Made by a program: the position numbers and the translations under genes. From Glossina fuscipes (lineage: Eukaryota; Arthropoda; Insecta; Diptera; Glossinidae), in assembly GCF_014805625.2 (NCBI RefSeq), contig NW_023998416.1:13074914-13138913 (forward strand): 64,000 nucleotides of DNA, in the 5' to 3' direction. Under the pieces are notes generated by a model. It saw only the letters and a list, made by a program, of their open reading frames with translations, was not told the DNA's origin and ran no database searches. Positions 49,721 through 62,944 of this stretch are shown here, piece after piece. How positions within the stretch are numbered: position 1 is the stretch's first letter; the number at the start of each line of letters is the position of its first letter.

Positions 49721-50935
49721 TAAAAATAAAGCTATATTTTAAATATATATATTTCTCATTATTAATCAATTTGCTCATTAAAGATATATTTTCAGTCTTG
49801 TCTTTATTAATTATTTATAAAATATATAATACTTTCTCTTGTGTTATGAACAACTGCAAAATAAGTCGCATTTTTCCTAGATATACGAATTACAAGCTAT
49901 CGCCTTCAAATTTGGCAAAAGAATTTGAAAATTGCCCAAATCGGTCAAAAGACACACTCACAATGTAACGTAAACTGGGAGCACCTTTGAAGACCACGAA
50001 TTTTGCTTATTATTCATAAACTACAACAAATACGTGGTAAAAATTTTTACTTGTCTTCGAAGTCAGCCATGCCTTTATAAAAACTCAGTTTTCTCCTTTT
50101 CTTTACTATTGTATAAGATAACGGAGTTGAGCATAAGACATTCGATGATATGAATGAATATAATTTTCTTTCTTCTCTTGTATTTGCTTCAAGGGAAGTC
50201 AAGAAAAGTTTGTTTTTTTGTAACTTTTTCAAAAGTCATTTTAATTAAATACAAACTCTTGGCAGCGACAACAAAAATCTTCTTAGTGTCAAAGATAAGT
50301 ACCTCGGTATCACGATAATCAGAAGGGAGTTTATGACTGGACAAAAGATAAAAAGGTTCAAAAATGAAATCAACTTAGTTCTAACAGTGGTGCACCAACT
50401 TTGGAAGACTGTGTTGTTATTTTGTATTTGTTAAAGTAATTAAGCATAAAACTGAACTGTAAATAAGAACGCAAACTACTTTTCTGTTTTCTATTTAAAC
50501 AACTGTTGTAGCTAATAAAACTCATCTATACGCAGAGACATGTTCTATATTTCACATTACCTTGCGCAGTTAAATGTTGCTTGTTGTTTATTTTATTTTT
50601 TGCTTTATGCTTTTTCGAATGCTCGTACGGGGGTTCTAATTGCAATTTCCAATATTGACTTTAACTGAAAAAGTACAGAAAAACAAACTTTTAATTTGTT
50701 GTTTTTTTTTTTTTTTTTTTGTTTTTTATCTTTTTATTTGAAAAGAATATTTAACGAACAAATTATTTATGTATTCAGAATAATATGCTGCCGGATTATT
50801 TACATACATATATGTTACACACATATTGTACCTCTTCTGTCGCAGTTTCATGCAACGAAATGCAATAACGTCCAAATAATATTGAAGGTTGTTTGGATTT
50901 TTTACTTTTTACTTTCAAAGTATAAAAAAATTCTT

Positions 50936-50943
<8 letters not shown>

Positions 50944-50969
<26 letters not shown>
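50944..50969. repeat. (AT)n microsatellite
   Basis: Thirteen or so AT units in a row. Confidence 0.9.
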
Positions 50970-50974
<5 letters not shown>

Positions 50975-52084
50975 TTCTTAAGTTTTATATTTCATGGTAT
51001 TGTTATAATAAACTTTATTTATTTTTTATACTCACCAACGAAAGATGCGGTATTATCCGTTTGTTAAAAAGTTTGCAACATTCAACACAGGAAAGCTTTA
51101 CAAACCTCGTAAAGTATATATTTTCTCAATCATCATCACATTCTGACTGTCTGTCCGATTGCAAAATCGTGCTTCAAATTTAACAAAAACATTGAAAGTT
51201 CTTCCGCACAGAATTGAATTTCTTCTGATTACTACCAAACTCCTCCTTTACGACATTATAACTTTTGGATGACCATACTGTATCTACTTACCTGTACTGT
51301 ATCATCCTATATTATGGAATATTGAAATTTAGTTTTTCTTTAAGCTAAACTTATTTTAGGTGTAAAAGATATTCGATAGCAGCCAAATATAATTTTCTTA
51401 CTTGTTTTTTTTTTTTTTTTTGTTTTTGTTGTTATTTATTTTTTATAAAATAAATAAATCTTTTGCTTACAGTTTTTGTAGCTTTTCTTCTCAAATGACG
51501 GTGTGTGGGCTTTTAAAATAATTTTGTGTTATACTTAATCTTAAACTATGCTGTATGTCAGGAACAAAATGAGAAAAAGATTAAAGCGAAGTGAGGTCAA
51601 TGCAATACTTAAGCAGCGGTATGTAGAGCACGTAGGTCATGTCTAAATGTGCATTTAGGAAAAACGTTTCCAAAAATCAATTCGATATCATATATTCAGC
51701 AACGCCTCCATAAATATTCTACGTTTTCATATGCGAGAAAAAAAAAACGAATTTACCCACACTAAGGCAAGAATTTAAACAAGCTTTTCACAAACTAAAA
51801 ATGTTAAATAATTTAAAAACTTCCCCGAAGAAAGGATAAATTCGTTCAATAAAATTTTGAAAAATTACTTCAGAAAATACGAGTCTCTATCCAATCAATA
51901 ATATTAGTCTTCAATGTAAATATTAATTTTGCTTCAATCGATCCAATATGTAGTGTGCAACACTACAAAGAAATTCCATTCTAGTGACAGCGAGAATTCT
52001 TTAATTTTTTTCCCTCGTTTGTCGTTTTTATTATACGATAATGACCACTTGACATATTTTTACACCCAACACAATTAGTATAAG

Positions 52085-52215
52085 TACGTAACACCCAAAA
52101 GGACTGAAGATACACCAAACTTTTATTATACCGATCGATTCAGAGTATATGGGGAGTGGTCGAAAGAATGTTCCCATCGAATTCATTCTCAGTAGCGTCG
52201 TTACGTGTAAGGACA
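52085..52215. repeat. R1 dispersed repeat, copy J (chimeric orientation)
   Basis: Begins with the + strand head (GTAACACCCAAAAGGACTG, TTTTATTATACCGATCGATT) and then switches to sequence matching the distal end in reverse orientation (TATATGGGGAGTGGTCG, CATTCTCAGTAGCGTCG; compare copy K at 58742-58796). Confidence 0.55.
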
Positions 52216-53259
52216 AAAGGAAAAACATATATCGATTCAGAAGATGATTCTAAATTCATGAGTGGTGTGGGATATAACTACGATATCAACATTAAAGGAT
52301 GGTTTTTTGTTTGACTTTACCTAGATTTACCGCTTTCTAGATCTGCCGATGTTTACCCGGTTCTAGCAAAGATAGTATTTAAAGTTTACTAAATCACTAT
52401 GTTGATCGAATGTGTGGTACATATATCTTCTGATCGATTCGTTTTTAAAAAATATTTGCGTGAATTGAAAAAGTTGTAAATAGCTCGAGGAACCTGAAAA
52501 CTTCAATGGATGTCACTCATTAGTTAATAATGTCATGACCATATTAGATTTCTACCCAAAATTGGACGCAAGTCCACATCAAAAGATCATCAGAAATTTG
52601 AAAAGTTCAAAAATGGTCACAATGACCTAATAAAACTTCCACCACTAAAGAAAAACATATTCAAGTCCCACATAATTACCTTAACTGGAGTTTTTCAAAT
52701 TCATGTACGAAACTTGTGTTCAAATAAGCGTACGAGCTAATTATATAACTACTTGCCTACTGATCTTAAAAAAAAAATTTGTATGTTTTCTCTAAAGAAG
52801 GCTTAAGTGTTTTTCTTTGTTTATTATATTGTGGAAGTTTGATATAAACAAAATTTGTTTCCCATGAGAATGTAACGCAAAGTAAATTTTAATTATCATA
52901 GTTGTCGATTATCTGGGCCGAGTTCCAAGAATATAGATTAAAAACAAATAAAGGCACGATTTTATATAAATAAAATGTTCTCAACGCCAAAAATTCGTGG
53001 CCTCTTATCATTATTATTACTATTTTATTAGACGGAAAAACACATCGTTTAAATTTCTAAACTATTATCTGATAAAGAAATATGGGTTAGGGAGCTATTT
53101 GGAAAATACGCAATGGTTATGACCCTAATTAACGCAATTAAATGTCTCCAAGAATAAAGTGAAAAATTGAAATTTCAAGCAAGACGTAGACATTTTCTGT
53201 AAACAGTTATCTCGCAACACACACACACATAGTATATAGTAAAGAACGGATTTTCGCTC

Positions 53260-54030
53260 GTTGCTATTGCTATTGCCGAGTTTACGTTCGGCGGATTGGT
53301 CCAGGCTTCCATGAATGATGATACTGGTCTCTCGTCATCCTTTTCTTTCCATAAGCTGTACGTCTGATTGCATGTCAATAGATTTTCTTATTGATATCCA
53401 TTGCCACTTCTCTCCACAAGCTGCCTCTGTAGCCACACCTTACTCAAGCCTTATAATCCGGGGTGTTCGGCCGTGCCGAATCTTCATTGGGATCCCGCTA
53501 GACCGTCCGTGCGCCACAAATTTTCGACAATTGCATATTACAGGGTCCACGTCATCTTACGTATCTGCACAGCTCGGACATCCTGGTGAACTATTATATC
53601 TAAACCTATATAGATAAATCCGAAAACAATCAAGGCCAATTTAGAAAGAGAAAGATAATACTTGACCTCACCATGCCGTTTTTGGGCCGTTCATTTGCCT
53701 TTCACCGCATTAAGCCTGTTATCTACTCGATGAGCTTCTCCTGCTTGAGGACGGTCTTTTACGCTTACCTCCGCGCTTTTTTCGTCTATGCATCCCAGCA
53801 CATCTCGCTAAGCGCATTGAGGCGGTATATCCTTGATTTCACAGTGAGAGCTCCAACAGACACTGTCCTTGCAAACAGGATGAAAGCATTGTGAATGACT
53901 TTCATTGCAGCAGGTCTAAACCTTTTGATATATGCCATAATCCATGCAACAAACGTTGAGGCAGTGTCTGTGAGCCTAGGTTGACACTTCTTGCTTCTTT
54001 GTTTCCTCAATATATTTGCGACAAACACAC
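53260..54030. other. GC-balanced block, probable transposon debris
   Basis: This segment is clearly less AT-rich than its surroundings and carries overlapping open frames on both strands (53315-53617 and 53673-53894 on +, 53786-54028 on -). A TTCGGCCGTGCCGAATCTTC segment near 53467 is partly shared with about 24340 (GGTCGTGGCCGAATCTT). No protein domain could be named. Confidence 0.35.
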
Positions 54031-54510
54031 ATAACTATTTGCATTTTTTTATGTCGTGCAGCATATTTGCTATGAGATTGTGGGGGCGAGGAAATTCTCC
54101 ATGGTACGTCTATTTTCTTTGTCGTTCTTCTTAGCACAAGGGACAGACAAAGAACTCCTTCAACGTCCTCGGCGCATTTTAATAACTACTCTATCTAGTA
54201 CTCTATCTTAAACCTATATAAGTACGTTCAGAAGCAACTGTGACCGCTTATTAACTGTGCCATTCTTTGGTATCTGCTAAGCCATGATTCTAAATTTTGC
54301 ATGAATATTCCCTTATTCGACCTACCCCATTACGGTGCCTGTATGTATGTATGTACACGTCATCTTGGAACTTGAGACATTTACGTTTACCTTTTTGCGA
54401 CATTTTCGATTGGGTCAATACCCTAACACGTAGAAGCGAAGGGAGAATTTAATTAAGTAATTTTATCAAGTAATTGCTTCTTAGAATTCATTACAATTCT
54501 ATATATATGT

Positions 54511-54535
54511 TCCATTTCATTTCAGGTAAGTAAAG
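54511..54535 (+). promoter_or_regulatory. candidate recursive splice (ratchet) site
   Basis: TCCATTTCATTTCAG directly followed by GTAAGTAAAG: a good pyrimidine-rich 3' splice site fused to a consensus 5' splice site with no exon between, the known signature of ratchet points in long fly introns. It is on the sense strand of the sickie homologue, about 11.5 kb into an intron longer than 20.9 kb. The junction is 54525/54526. Confidence 0.55.
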
Positions 54536-55079
54536 TAACGTCATGTTTTACATTGCCTTAAATGAATTTGCAATGCCCGGACTGGTATGTAAATTTAATT
54601 TTAATATTCATTATATTCAAAAAAACAATCCAAGTTACGTTCCTAAATCCCAGTATGAATTGTTACGTTAAACAATGATATTAAATAAGTGGCGCCTAAA
54701 AGCCGGTAAACACTAAACGTTAAACACGGACATTGTTATAAAAAAAAATTAAAAATGCAGGAAGGAACGAAACAGATGTAAAATAAGATACCTCAACTTA
54801 GTTCGCATCTGTATGGTTTTGATTGTGCTCCAATGACTTTTGGCTTAGATAAAAACTGAAAAAGTTTTAGAAGCACATGGAGAGGATTTTTGGCAAACAT
54901 CATAACGCAACCTATACGACGTACATGCATAACAAGCAACGTACACATGTTTGTGCATACCTTAGAATAAACGCCACACATCGAAACTCTAAAACGCTTA
55001 AGGGCTCCTCTAAGTCTACTATTTTAGAAGCAGACAAATTTGCTAAGACTCGACGAACAAAACCATTATATGTATATGT

Positions 55080-55110
<31 letters not shown>

Positions 55111-58100
55111 GTGTTTGTATATGAAAAACGCAAAAGAAGGAAAAGAGGAGACACTCTTACATTAAAAACACCCCCTGAAATTTTGGTAGAAGCAGCAACA
55201 ACAACAACGTATGTTGTTTGTGTATCAGAGTTATCCTGAATGATGACAGTGTTTATCATACTAATGCTCGTATGAGTTAGAGAAGGGCAAAGAAGAAAAA
55301 ATAAAAAAAAAAAAACCGCACTCTTTGTATTCGCTCGTGTTTGCACTTTTGTATTTGTGTTGTTTGAGTAAAAATGGTTTTGCGCAAAATACCATGAGAC
55401 AGATTTTTATAACCGTGGATGCCCGTCATAAAGGCGCCAATAGTTTTCATTTTGGCAAAAACGCATAATGGACGTTATACATATCGCTTAAAATATGTGT
55501 GAATGTGGCTCGCACATAAAGTTATTGACTTCTGTTTTTCCGCTGTTTATTACGGCTTCATACCGATAGATAGTTTAGAGAAAAAATAAGAAAATTGCTT
55601 CTATTTGCTGATTGCTTTCAGTTGACTATTTGCTTTAGACGTGTCAAAAAGGCTAAGGCCAAGGGAATTACAATATGCTTGTGAAATTTTCTTCGTAATT
55701 TAAAAAAGAATAAAATAAATAAAAAACTATAAAAAACGCATACCACAGAAAGGGAATGCATAAAATATACGTTACATCAATAAAGTAAATTAAATTTTTT
55801 AAAATGATAATCAAACACTTATTTAAAGTGTTTTTTTTTTCAACTATTAAAAACACTGCAATATAAGTTGAAATGTATGTAATGAATGGAGGATAAAAGT
55901 TGAATGCCTTTGGCATTCATTTTAGGTGTTAATTTCCTTTCGTTAAGCATTAAAAATTGTGAACATTTACTTCGGACATGTCATTCATCTTTTTTATATA
56001 ATAAATAAAAACATTAACGTCTTCGCTGGCGGAATATAGCCGATAATCTTGATTTAATCCCATAAATGTGAGTGTTATTTTCAGATGGTTTTTGTTTTTT
56101 TTTTGTTTTTTTTTATAACCAATAAGGTTTTTATTGCTTTTCACGTACTTCATTAAAAACACTTCATGAATTTAATAACAAAAAAAAAAAAAAAAAACAA
56201 AAAAAAAAAAAAACGTAAACAAAAGCCGAAAACCTAAATTTTTATTATATTTGAGAAAAATCTTTAATGCTATGGGTTAGTTAGCAACATGTTGTTTCTC
56301 TCACATACACAATAACAAATGCTCTCTGTTTACATTTTCTCGAATGCATCAATTAAGTTAATAAAATCAAACAGCATAACAAAAACACAAAACAAAAAAA
56401 AGAAGAGAGAAAGGCCGAAGAGAATGAGAACTTGTGAGTATGAGAGATGGAGAAAAAAACGAGTTTTTCATAAAATATCTCTCACCATAAACTAACTGAT
56501 CTTAGTGTGGATTTATTTTTTTAGTTCTTTATTAACGATCGTTCGTGTGAAATGTTTATAACGGAGAATGAATAAAATTCTTTTTAAATTGTTGAAAAGT
56601 TTATTGTAGTAAACTTCAACAATGAAAGAAAGAATGAAAATGAATAGTTAAACAAAAAAAAAATAAAACATACGAAATTAATTGATTGAAATTTATTAAA
56701 TTAAAATGAATATGCAATGAACCGGTTTTATGGGCATACCCAATGTAAATAAAATAAAGTATATTTTTAGTGAGAAATTAATCGAATGAATGAACGAAAA
56801 GAATGAAAAACAATTATAATAATAAACGAATACAAAAGGATTTAATGAAAGAAAGTATAAATGGTTTCGGGCTACTGTTCGTCTCAGAAGTCTAACGTTA
56901 ATAATACTAAACGAGTAAGCGCACGAATCAAGTTTAACTATCTATTTGTGACAAACAAAGATAAAAGTAAGAATTATACTTTGAAGATAAGCAATGGTTT
57001 TATGGTTATGAGAAAATTCGACAAAAAAGACCATTAAACGTGCAGAGCTATATAAAGCTATTAAAATAACATTAAAAATAATAATAAAAACATATTAAGT
57101 TTCCCAAAAATTTCAAAGAGAAGTAAAAAAAAAAAGGAAACATAAAATAAAAAAACAAATTTATAAGCAGGAGTAAGAAGAATCATTATTAAATACAACA
57201 GCATCGATTTTAACAAAAGCACATTAAATAAAATTTTATATTGAAATGATGCGCTATTCAGGATAATATATAAAATGGGAGCTAAAGAATATAAAAATAA
57301 ACAACAACAACTTTTGCAAAATTATTCGTTTTTTGGTGCGGCGCTGATACTAGACATTCACTGGCTCATAGAACTCTTTGCTAATTGGGCTTTTTATAAT
57401 CTAATAGTGGTAATCGAACCATATATCACAATCTGCTAAAAATTACCTTTGTCTTATTGAGATGAACTTATGAATATTTCGGCCTTTTTTGCATACAATG
57501 TGTCCATAATTAAGTTGGAGAAGTTAGATAAGGACTACGACTATCAAGTCAGTGTTCTCGATTGCAAATCTTAAGCGCGGTACGATTTACTTTGATCGTA
57601 GTTATAAAACGGTGGTGGGCAACTTTTTTCATCGACTGGCCAAAATTTTAATTTCCATATGACGGCGTGGACCAAAACTAGATCCAACCATTATTAAAAA
57701 TGTGGTAGTCTTCGGGAATTTTCGTTCCTTTTCAATCGTTCATTTTTTTGTTCTCATGAACAAAAACAAAGACATTTCACTTTTGATAGCTGCACAGCTT
57801 GGTCGGTCGTGAACGCAGATACAATCCAATAACATAACACTGCTATGTGCCACCAATTTGAAGTAGTTGATATTCTGTTGCCCATACTTGCTATAAAGCG
57901 ATCTCCGCCTATAAAGTCATAATACATACCGATCGGACGTAAATCTACTAGATTGCGGCCACCAATCCCCTGTCTCTTCACTTCTTTCTTGGCGCCACTC
58001 TGTTACACGAATAGCAGACTTTTCACGTGTCTTTGGTCATATAAAAAAAAACAAAATTTAAGTTGAAGATAAGATCAATTTAAGACCAAGATTGTTCTTC

Positions 58101-58635
58101 TCTTTTAAGCTCATAATTATCTTTTTAATATGCCAATAAGTAGGCAAAGATACATGGCTAAAGGAATTCTGCGTAAGTTGCAGTTTCGAAGCCAGAAGCC
58201 ATGTTCATGTTTCATGTCCGCTCTTGGAGACGCAAACATTTCCTCCCTTAACATACGAAGTCAGTAAATCCTCTTATTTTTATTCACACACTTCACATAT
58301 GCACGATGGGACACTACCTCTCCTTAGAGGCGAAGTAACAAATATGAAATTGTAAATTCTTTTGGACATTCTAACAGAAAAAGGGCGGCGTTTTTCATTT
58401 TCGGTTATAAATTTTACAGCATTTCCGATGCACGATTGGTATACAAACATTTTACAAACGTTTGGCAATTCTTGTGTGTTCCCTATGGGAAGTACAATAA
58501 AATGAATGAATAAAATGGAGTGGAAAAAACATACGTCACTCAGGTTGTATGCTAAATGCTGAGTGTCATCTTAGCGATAAATTATTAAGTAGAAAACCGT
58601 ATAGTAAATTTAACCGCAAGAAAAAATTGTATGAT
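54536..58635. other. intronic stretch, A-rich in its second half
   Basis: A (GT)n microsatellite lies at 55081-55117. From about 56170 to 57320 the + strand is strikingly A-rich with many AATAAA hexamers, which could look like a 3' UTR, but no coding exon leads into it. Frames at 57754-57981 and 58280-58468 on the - strand lack any recognisable domain. Confidence 0.45.
55081..55117. repeat. (GT)n microsatellite, imperfect
   Basis: GT repeats with two TT interruptions. Confidence 0.9.
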
Positions 58636-58735
58636 NNNNNNNNNNNNNNNNNNNNNNNNNNNNNNNNNNNNNNNNNNNNNNNNNNNNNNNNNNNNNNNNN
58701 NNNNNNNNNNNNNNNNNNNNNNNNNNNNNNNNNNN
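58636..58735. other. assembly gap of 100 N
   Basis: A run of exactly 100 N, the usual arbitrary size for an unknown gap. It directly abuts R1 copy K. Confidence 0.98.
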
Positions 58736-58900
58736 AAGCATTATATGGGAAGGGGTCGATAAAGTTATCCAATCCAAGTCATTTTCAGTAGCGTTCGTCC
58801 TCGAGCCAAAACACGTTGCCGTACTAACTTTCATCAAAGTGAAAGAGAAATTGCTGCCTATGGGTTGAACGCAAGAACACAAAATGAGCTGATGAATAGA
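58736..58900 (-). repeat. R1 dispersed repeat, copy K (distal and middle part)
   Basis: In reverse orientation: CATTTTCAGTAGCGTTCG, GAGCCAAAACACGTTGCCG, AACTTTCATCAAAGTG, ATGGGTTGAACGCAAGAACA. It runs directly into the 50-bp tandem array. Confidence 0.75.
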
Positions 58901-59198
58901 CAAGCTTAGATCGACCAAAGTCAGGAAAGGAAGACGCACAGATAGACAGACAAGCTTAGATCGATGAGAATCAAAAATACAAGACGCACAGATGGATAGA
59001 CAAGGTTTGATCAATCAGAATCAAAACCAACTTAGACCGATGAGAATCAAGAACAGAGGTTGAAGAGATGGAAAAACAAGCTTAGATCCACCAGTATGAA
59101 CAATACAAGACGTACAGATAGAGTGACAAGCTTAGATCGATCAGAATCAAGAATACAAGACGCACAGATGGACAGACAAGACGTGATTAATCAGAATT
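58901..59198. repeat. 50-bp tandem array derived from the R1 repeat
   Basis: Units start at 58901, 58951, 59001 (27-base truncated), 59028 (49), 59077, 59127 and 59177 (partial), each opening with CAAGCTTAGATCGA or a variant and, in full units, closing with ACGCACAGATGGACAGA or a variant. The unit is part of the R1 core (complement of TCTGTCC...AAGCTTG plus the stretch towards the head). Four units are exactly 50 bases, and they differ by several substitutions each, so the array is not very recent. Confidence 0.9.
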
Positions 59199-60192
59199 AA
59201 TTTAGAATAAGATTCAGCATAATAAAAGGCAAATCCCTTCTCATTATTGCATTCATCTACACAAACATGATATATTCTTCTGTCTCAAGTGGTGCAGCGT
59301 ACAATAATACTAATTATTTCCTGTTATTAGTCAGCAATTGATTAATTTAAAATTTGTAAGCTGTTAAATTATAAAAAAAAAAAGTCCACCGTGCGACATC
59401 TCAATTTTTTTTTAATTAACACATCTTCAGTCCTTCATCCGTATTAAAAGCATTAGGGAGATATCTTGGTATAACTGTTGGTTGAGGGTTAGTTCCAGTT
59501 ATTATAATTATCGAGTGCACTGAACTTTCAAAAATGCAACAAAACATATACAAATATACATACAAATTTATATACATAATATAATACGCTGATAATAATC
59601 TATGTATCTATCTGCCTGCTATTAAAAGTCATAACACGGGGTTACTTGTTTTTCCATCTCGTTGTAACCAATGAACCAATAAATTTCACTTTACCCTAAA
59701 GAGATTAATATGAATACAATGGAAGATCCGGGCAACAAATAGATTGCATTTAACCATCATACACTTAAACCATTCCACAGCAATTCATTCCCCGTTATCT
59801 CTCAATTTAACTGACAACCCAACAACACAAAACAAATTACAGCAAATGGTTATAAATTAAAACAGCATTAGAGAATTTGATGCAAAACACCAAAAAAACA
59901 ATTGCGTTTTTTTTTTTTTTTTTTGTTTTTCTTTTTTATATAATAAAATTTTATAGACAGAGGTGAAGTCAGAGAATTCTCATAAATTATAACGACCGTA
60001 CTCTCACCATTTTATTTCTTACTTTTTGTTTTGTTTTTTTCGGTATGAGTGCAATAAGAGCCTGTGCTTGCAAAGTATTCGCCTATTTGTAAGCAATTTG
60101 CACAAATCAATACCTGTACAAATCCCAACAATTCGCGCACATACACACACGCAAGCACACATTTTCGTACATGTTCGGAATGCCAAAAAAAA

Positions 60193-60227
<35 letters not shown>

Positions 60228-61015
60228 CGTTGTGCTATGTTTTGTTGTATAGTGCAAACATTGTGTCAAATAAAAACATCAAATAAATAACAAAACATAT
60301 GTATTGTTATGTATATAGAGTTTGATTTGTTTAAATAGATAAATAATAAATAAATTTTTTTTTTCTTCTTAAATGTTAATAATGCTTTCTATTTGTTGCA
60401 GATAAATTGATTAATGCCTTTTATAGTTAGTTACTTATAGCCTTAGTTTTTGTTAGTCGTGTAACTGTGTTTGTAACCAACTTGCTTCTGATGAAAAATT
60501 TTTGATTATATTTACGCATTTTGAAAAGAAAAGTTTTTCTCTTTGCCACAAAGAGAAAGTTTAATATAAATGATTTCAAGAAAACTATCAATAGTTTATA
60601 CTGGAAAAGACAAGCGTGCGGGCAGCAAACGAAGGAAATCAAATTGAAAAAGTTCATTTTACAACTGAAATAAGTTATTTCGTTTTAGGTTAGATAAAAT
60701 ATTTTAGTCTCTTTTTTTTGCAAAATTTCACAAAAATTCGCCTTTAGAATGTTGTTTTCAAGCATTCAAACATTTTTTTTCGAACCACAAAAATGCATTC
60801 CCAAAACGGCATAGAACATTATAGTCGGCCAAGGTCGATCGTTACATGCCTTATACCACTTATACCACATTATTTTCATGCAAAAGCAATAGTAGTAGTC
60901 ACGAACGACGGCATATTGGAGGGTGCTCAAAATCATCACGTGACGTGATCTAAATTTAACAAACATAATTTATTTTTCACAAATAATTTTTCACTTTTCC
61001 GCCATAGAAAATTAG
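59199..61015. other. intronic stretch with homopolymer tracts
   Basis: No gene recognised. Poly-T tracts lie at 59909-59924 and 60198-60227; the open frames across the latter (60012-60286, both strands) are translations of it. Confidence 0.5.
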
Positions 61016-61420
61016 AAGTGAGGGTTTCTCTAGAAAATAGACTATCTGATCCACATTGCCTACCGTAAAATGTTATAGTTATTTTGCTACTCTGGGCAAA
61101 TTTTCATCGTAAAATATTCAAAACTTTATTCTCTACTACTCGGCCTACTACTCAGAGGAAATCTTATATAGAGTGGAGACCTATATAGCTCACATTTGGT
61201 CCACTTAATTTTTATGTCCAATTACTGTCATTAACAAATTTTCATCCTAAAATGTTAAAAATTAGCATACAAAAGTTTACCTTTCCTGAGAATCCTTATA
61301 TGCGGTGGCATCCAAAAAATAGACCTACTCTACCCAAATTCTGTGAGGTTGATTTCTTTGCCAATTATTAGCTATTAACCAATTTTCACCATGAAACTTT
61401 GGTAATTAAATCTTTTTACC
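61016..61420. repeat. three diverged tandem copies of a 135-bp unit
   Basis: Copies begin near 61016, 61151 and 61286. Each contains, at matching offsets, TCT(T)ATA-like sequence, then AGACCTA or AGACTAT, a CCA/CCCA-ACATT or AAATT segment, and CAAATTTTCATCGTAAAATA / CAAATTTTCATCCTAAAATG / CAATTTTCACCATGAAACTT. Identity is moderate, so this is an old duplication. No coding potential was seen. Confidence 0.65.
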
Positions 61421-62944
61421 CCAATGTGTAAGGTAAAGCCGCAACATCCTGTGTCGTAAGAACGCGAATTTAAAATTCGACAAAAGCGATGTAGAATTCA
61501 TGCAGTACTAGTATTTATAATTTAGTTTCACTTATATAAAAGACACATTCAGACACCTTTTTTTCGTTACGATTGACATAATTGCTCTCATCCGTTAACC
61601 AAAAACTTGACAGAATTTGAACAGCTATAAAGCAATTGCGGTAATGTTATGTAGAATTAATTCACACAATCAGTCATCAATCAATTGTGAACAGAAATCT
61701 ATATTCTATATATTCTTTAGATCATACTGCAACATATTTGTGTTGCGAATTTTATTTAGAATGCAAAATATCACTATTATCGCGAGAACATAATTAAGTA
61801 CAATTTAATGGTAAGGATGTGTCGTAGAACTCATTTTATTGTCATTTCAAATCTATTTCACAAGAGATTCAATCGTGCACATGTCCGGACAACTGAGTTT
61901 GCTGTACTACCAATTAACAGTCGTGTTCTGAGTAAAATCATAGCGGCGTGACAAGTCACAAACGGTTTTATTATTTATGGTCTTCGTGACTTCACATCCT
62001 TACTTTATTGTGGACTATTGCTTCCAAATACTAACTGATCAAAGCTATAGAGCGAACAGATATTGTTTTCTTTTATGACTAGTAATCGCTCTCAACGCCA
62101 GAATATGATTATTGGTCTACGTACTTCTTTAGGGAATATAATATGTTTACCTTTACGTGATCTCTGTCTGCTACGAATTCACATTAAATCATGGATAATA
62201 TGTCTCTACTATCTTCCATGCCTTTTGCGATTTTTCATTTTGCTAGCTACGATAAGTCTGTTTATTGGCGTCATGTTAGAAAGGATGTTGAAGGCATTAG
62301 AAGAAAATATGAAGGACAGAGGCACTGAGAACAAAGCGAAAAGCTCCTGGTATTGAATTACCAGGAAACAAAGAATATTTCGGCAAAGTAAATAATCAAA
62401 AAGTAATCTTTTTCTCCGAAAGAAATTGGGTAGCTAAGGCTGCTACGCACATATCCATTGGTGTATTATTTTCCCTTTTATGTGCAGTTAAAATTCTAAA
62501 GCAATTAATCTAGTTTTGCTTGATTGTATCATAAGCATTTTGTGAATGTGGCCTCGAAATTATGAAAACTCTAGATAAGTTCCGACGCACAAAGTCTTAC
62601 ACCCTCTTAAGTGAAAATAAGGTAATAGTTCTGCAAGTCACACACATTTGTGTTATTAATAATCTAATTGAGTTTGCTTTAAAAAGCGAGTTTGTGGTGT
62701 TTGGAAATTTCAAAACAACCCATGGTTTGAATAGAGAAGCCTCGACGCAAAGTGCACTTGTCAATATCTAGTATATAGAATCTAGGACGATTTAGAATTA
62801 AACTTTACTTCCCGAAGACAAAGGAGAAAAACTCAACTAGAACGCAGTATAGAAATTATTATCCATTATAGGCGAAATTTATTTCATCCTAGCACTGGTT
62901 AATGATTATACCTTACTCCACTTTCGGTATAAGGCTATATTAAG

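Noticed and set aside
56170..57320. A-rich stretch with many AATAAA hexamers, like a 3' UTR
   Set aside because: No coding exon precedes it and the gene here still lacks its C-terminal half; AATAAA is common in such DNA.
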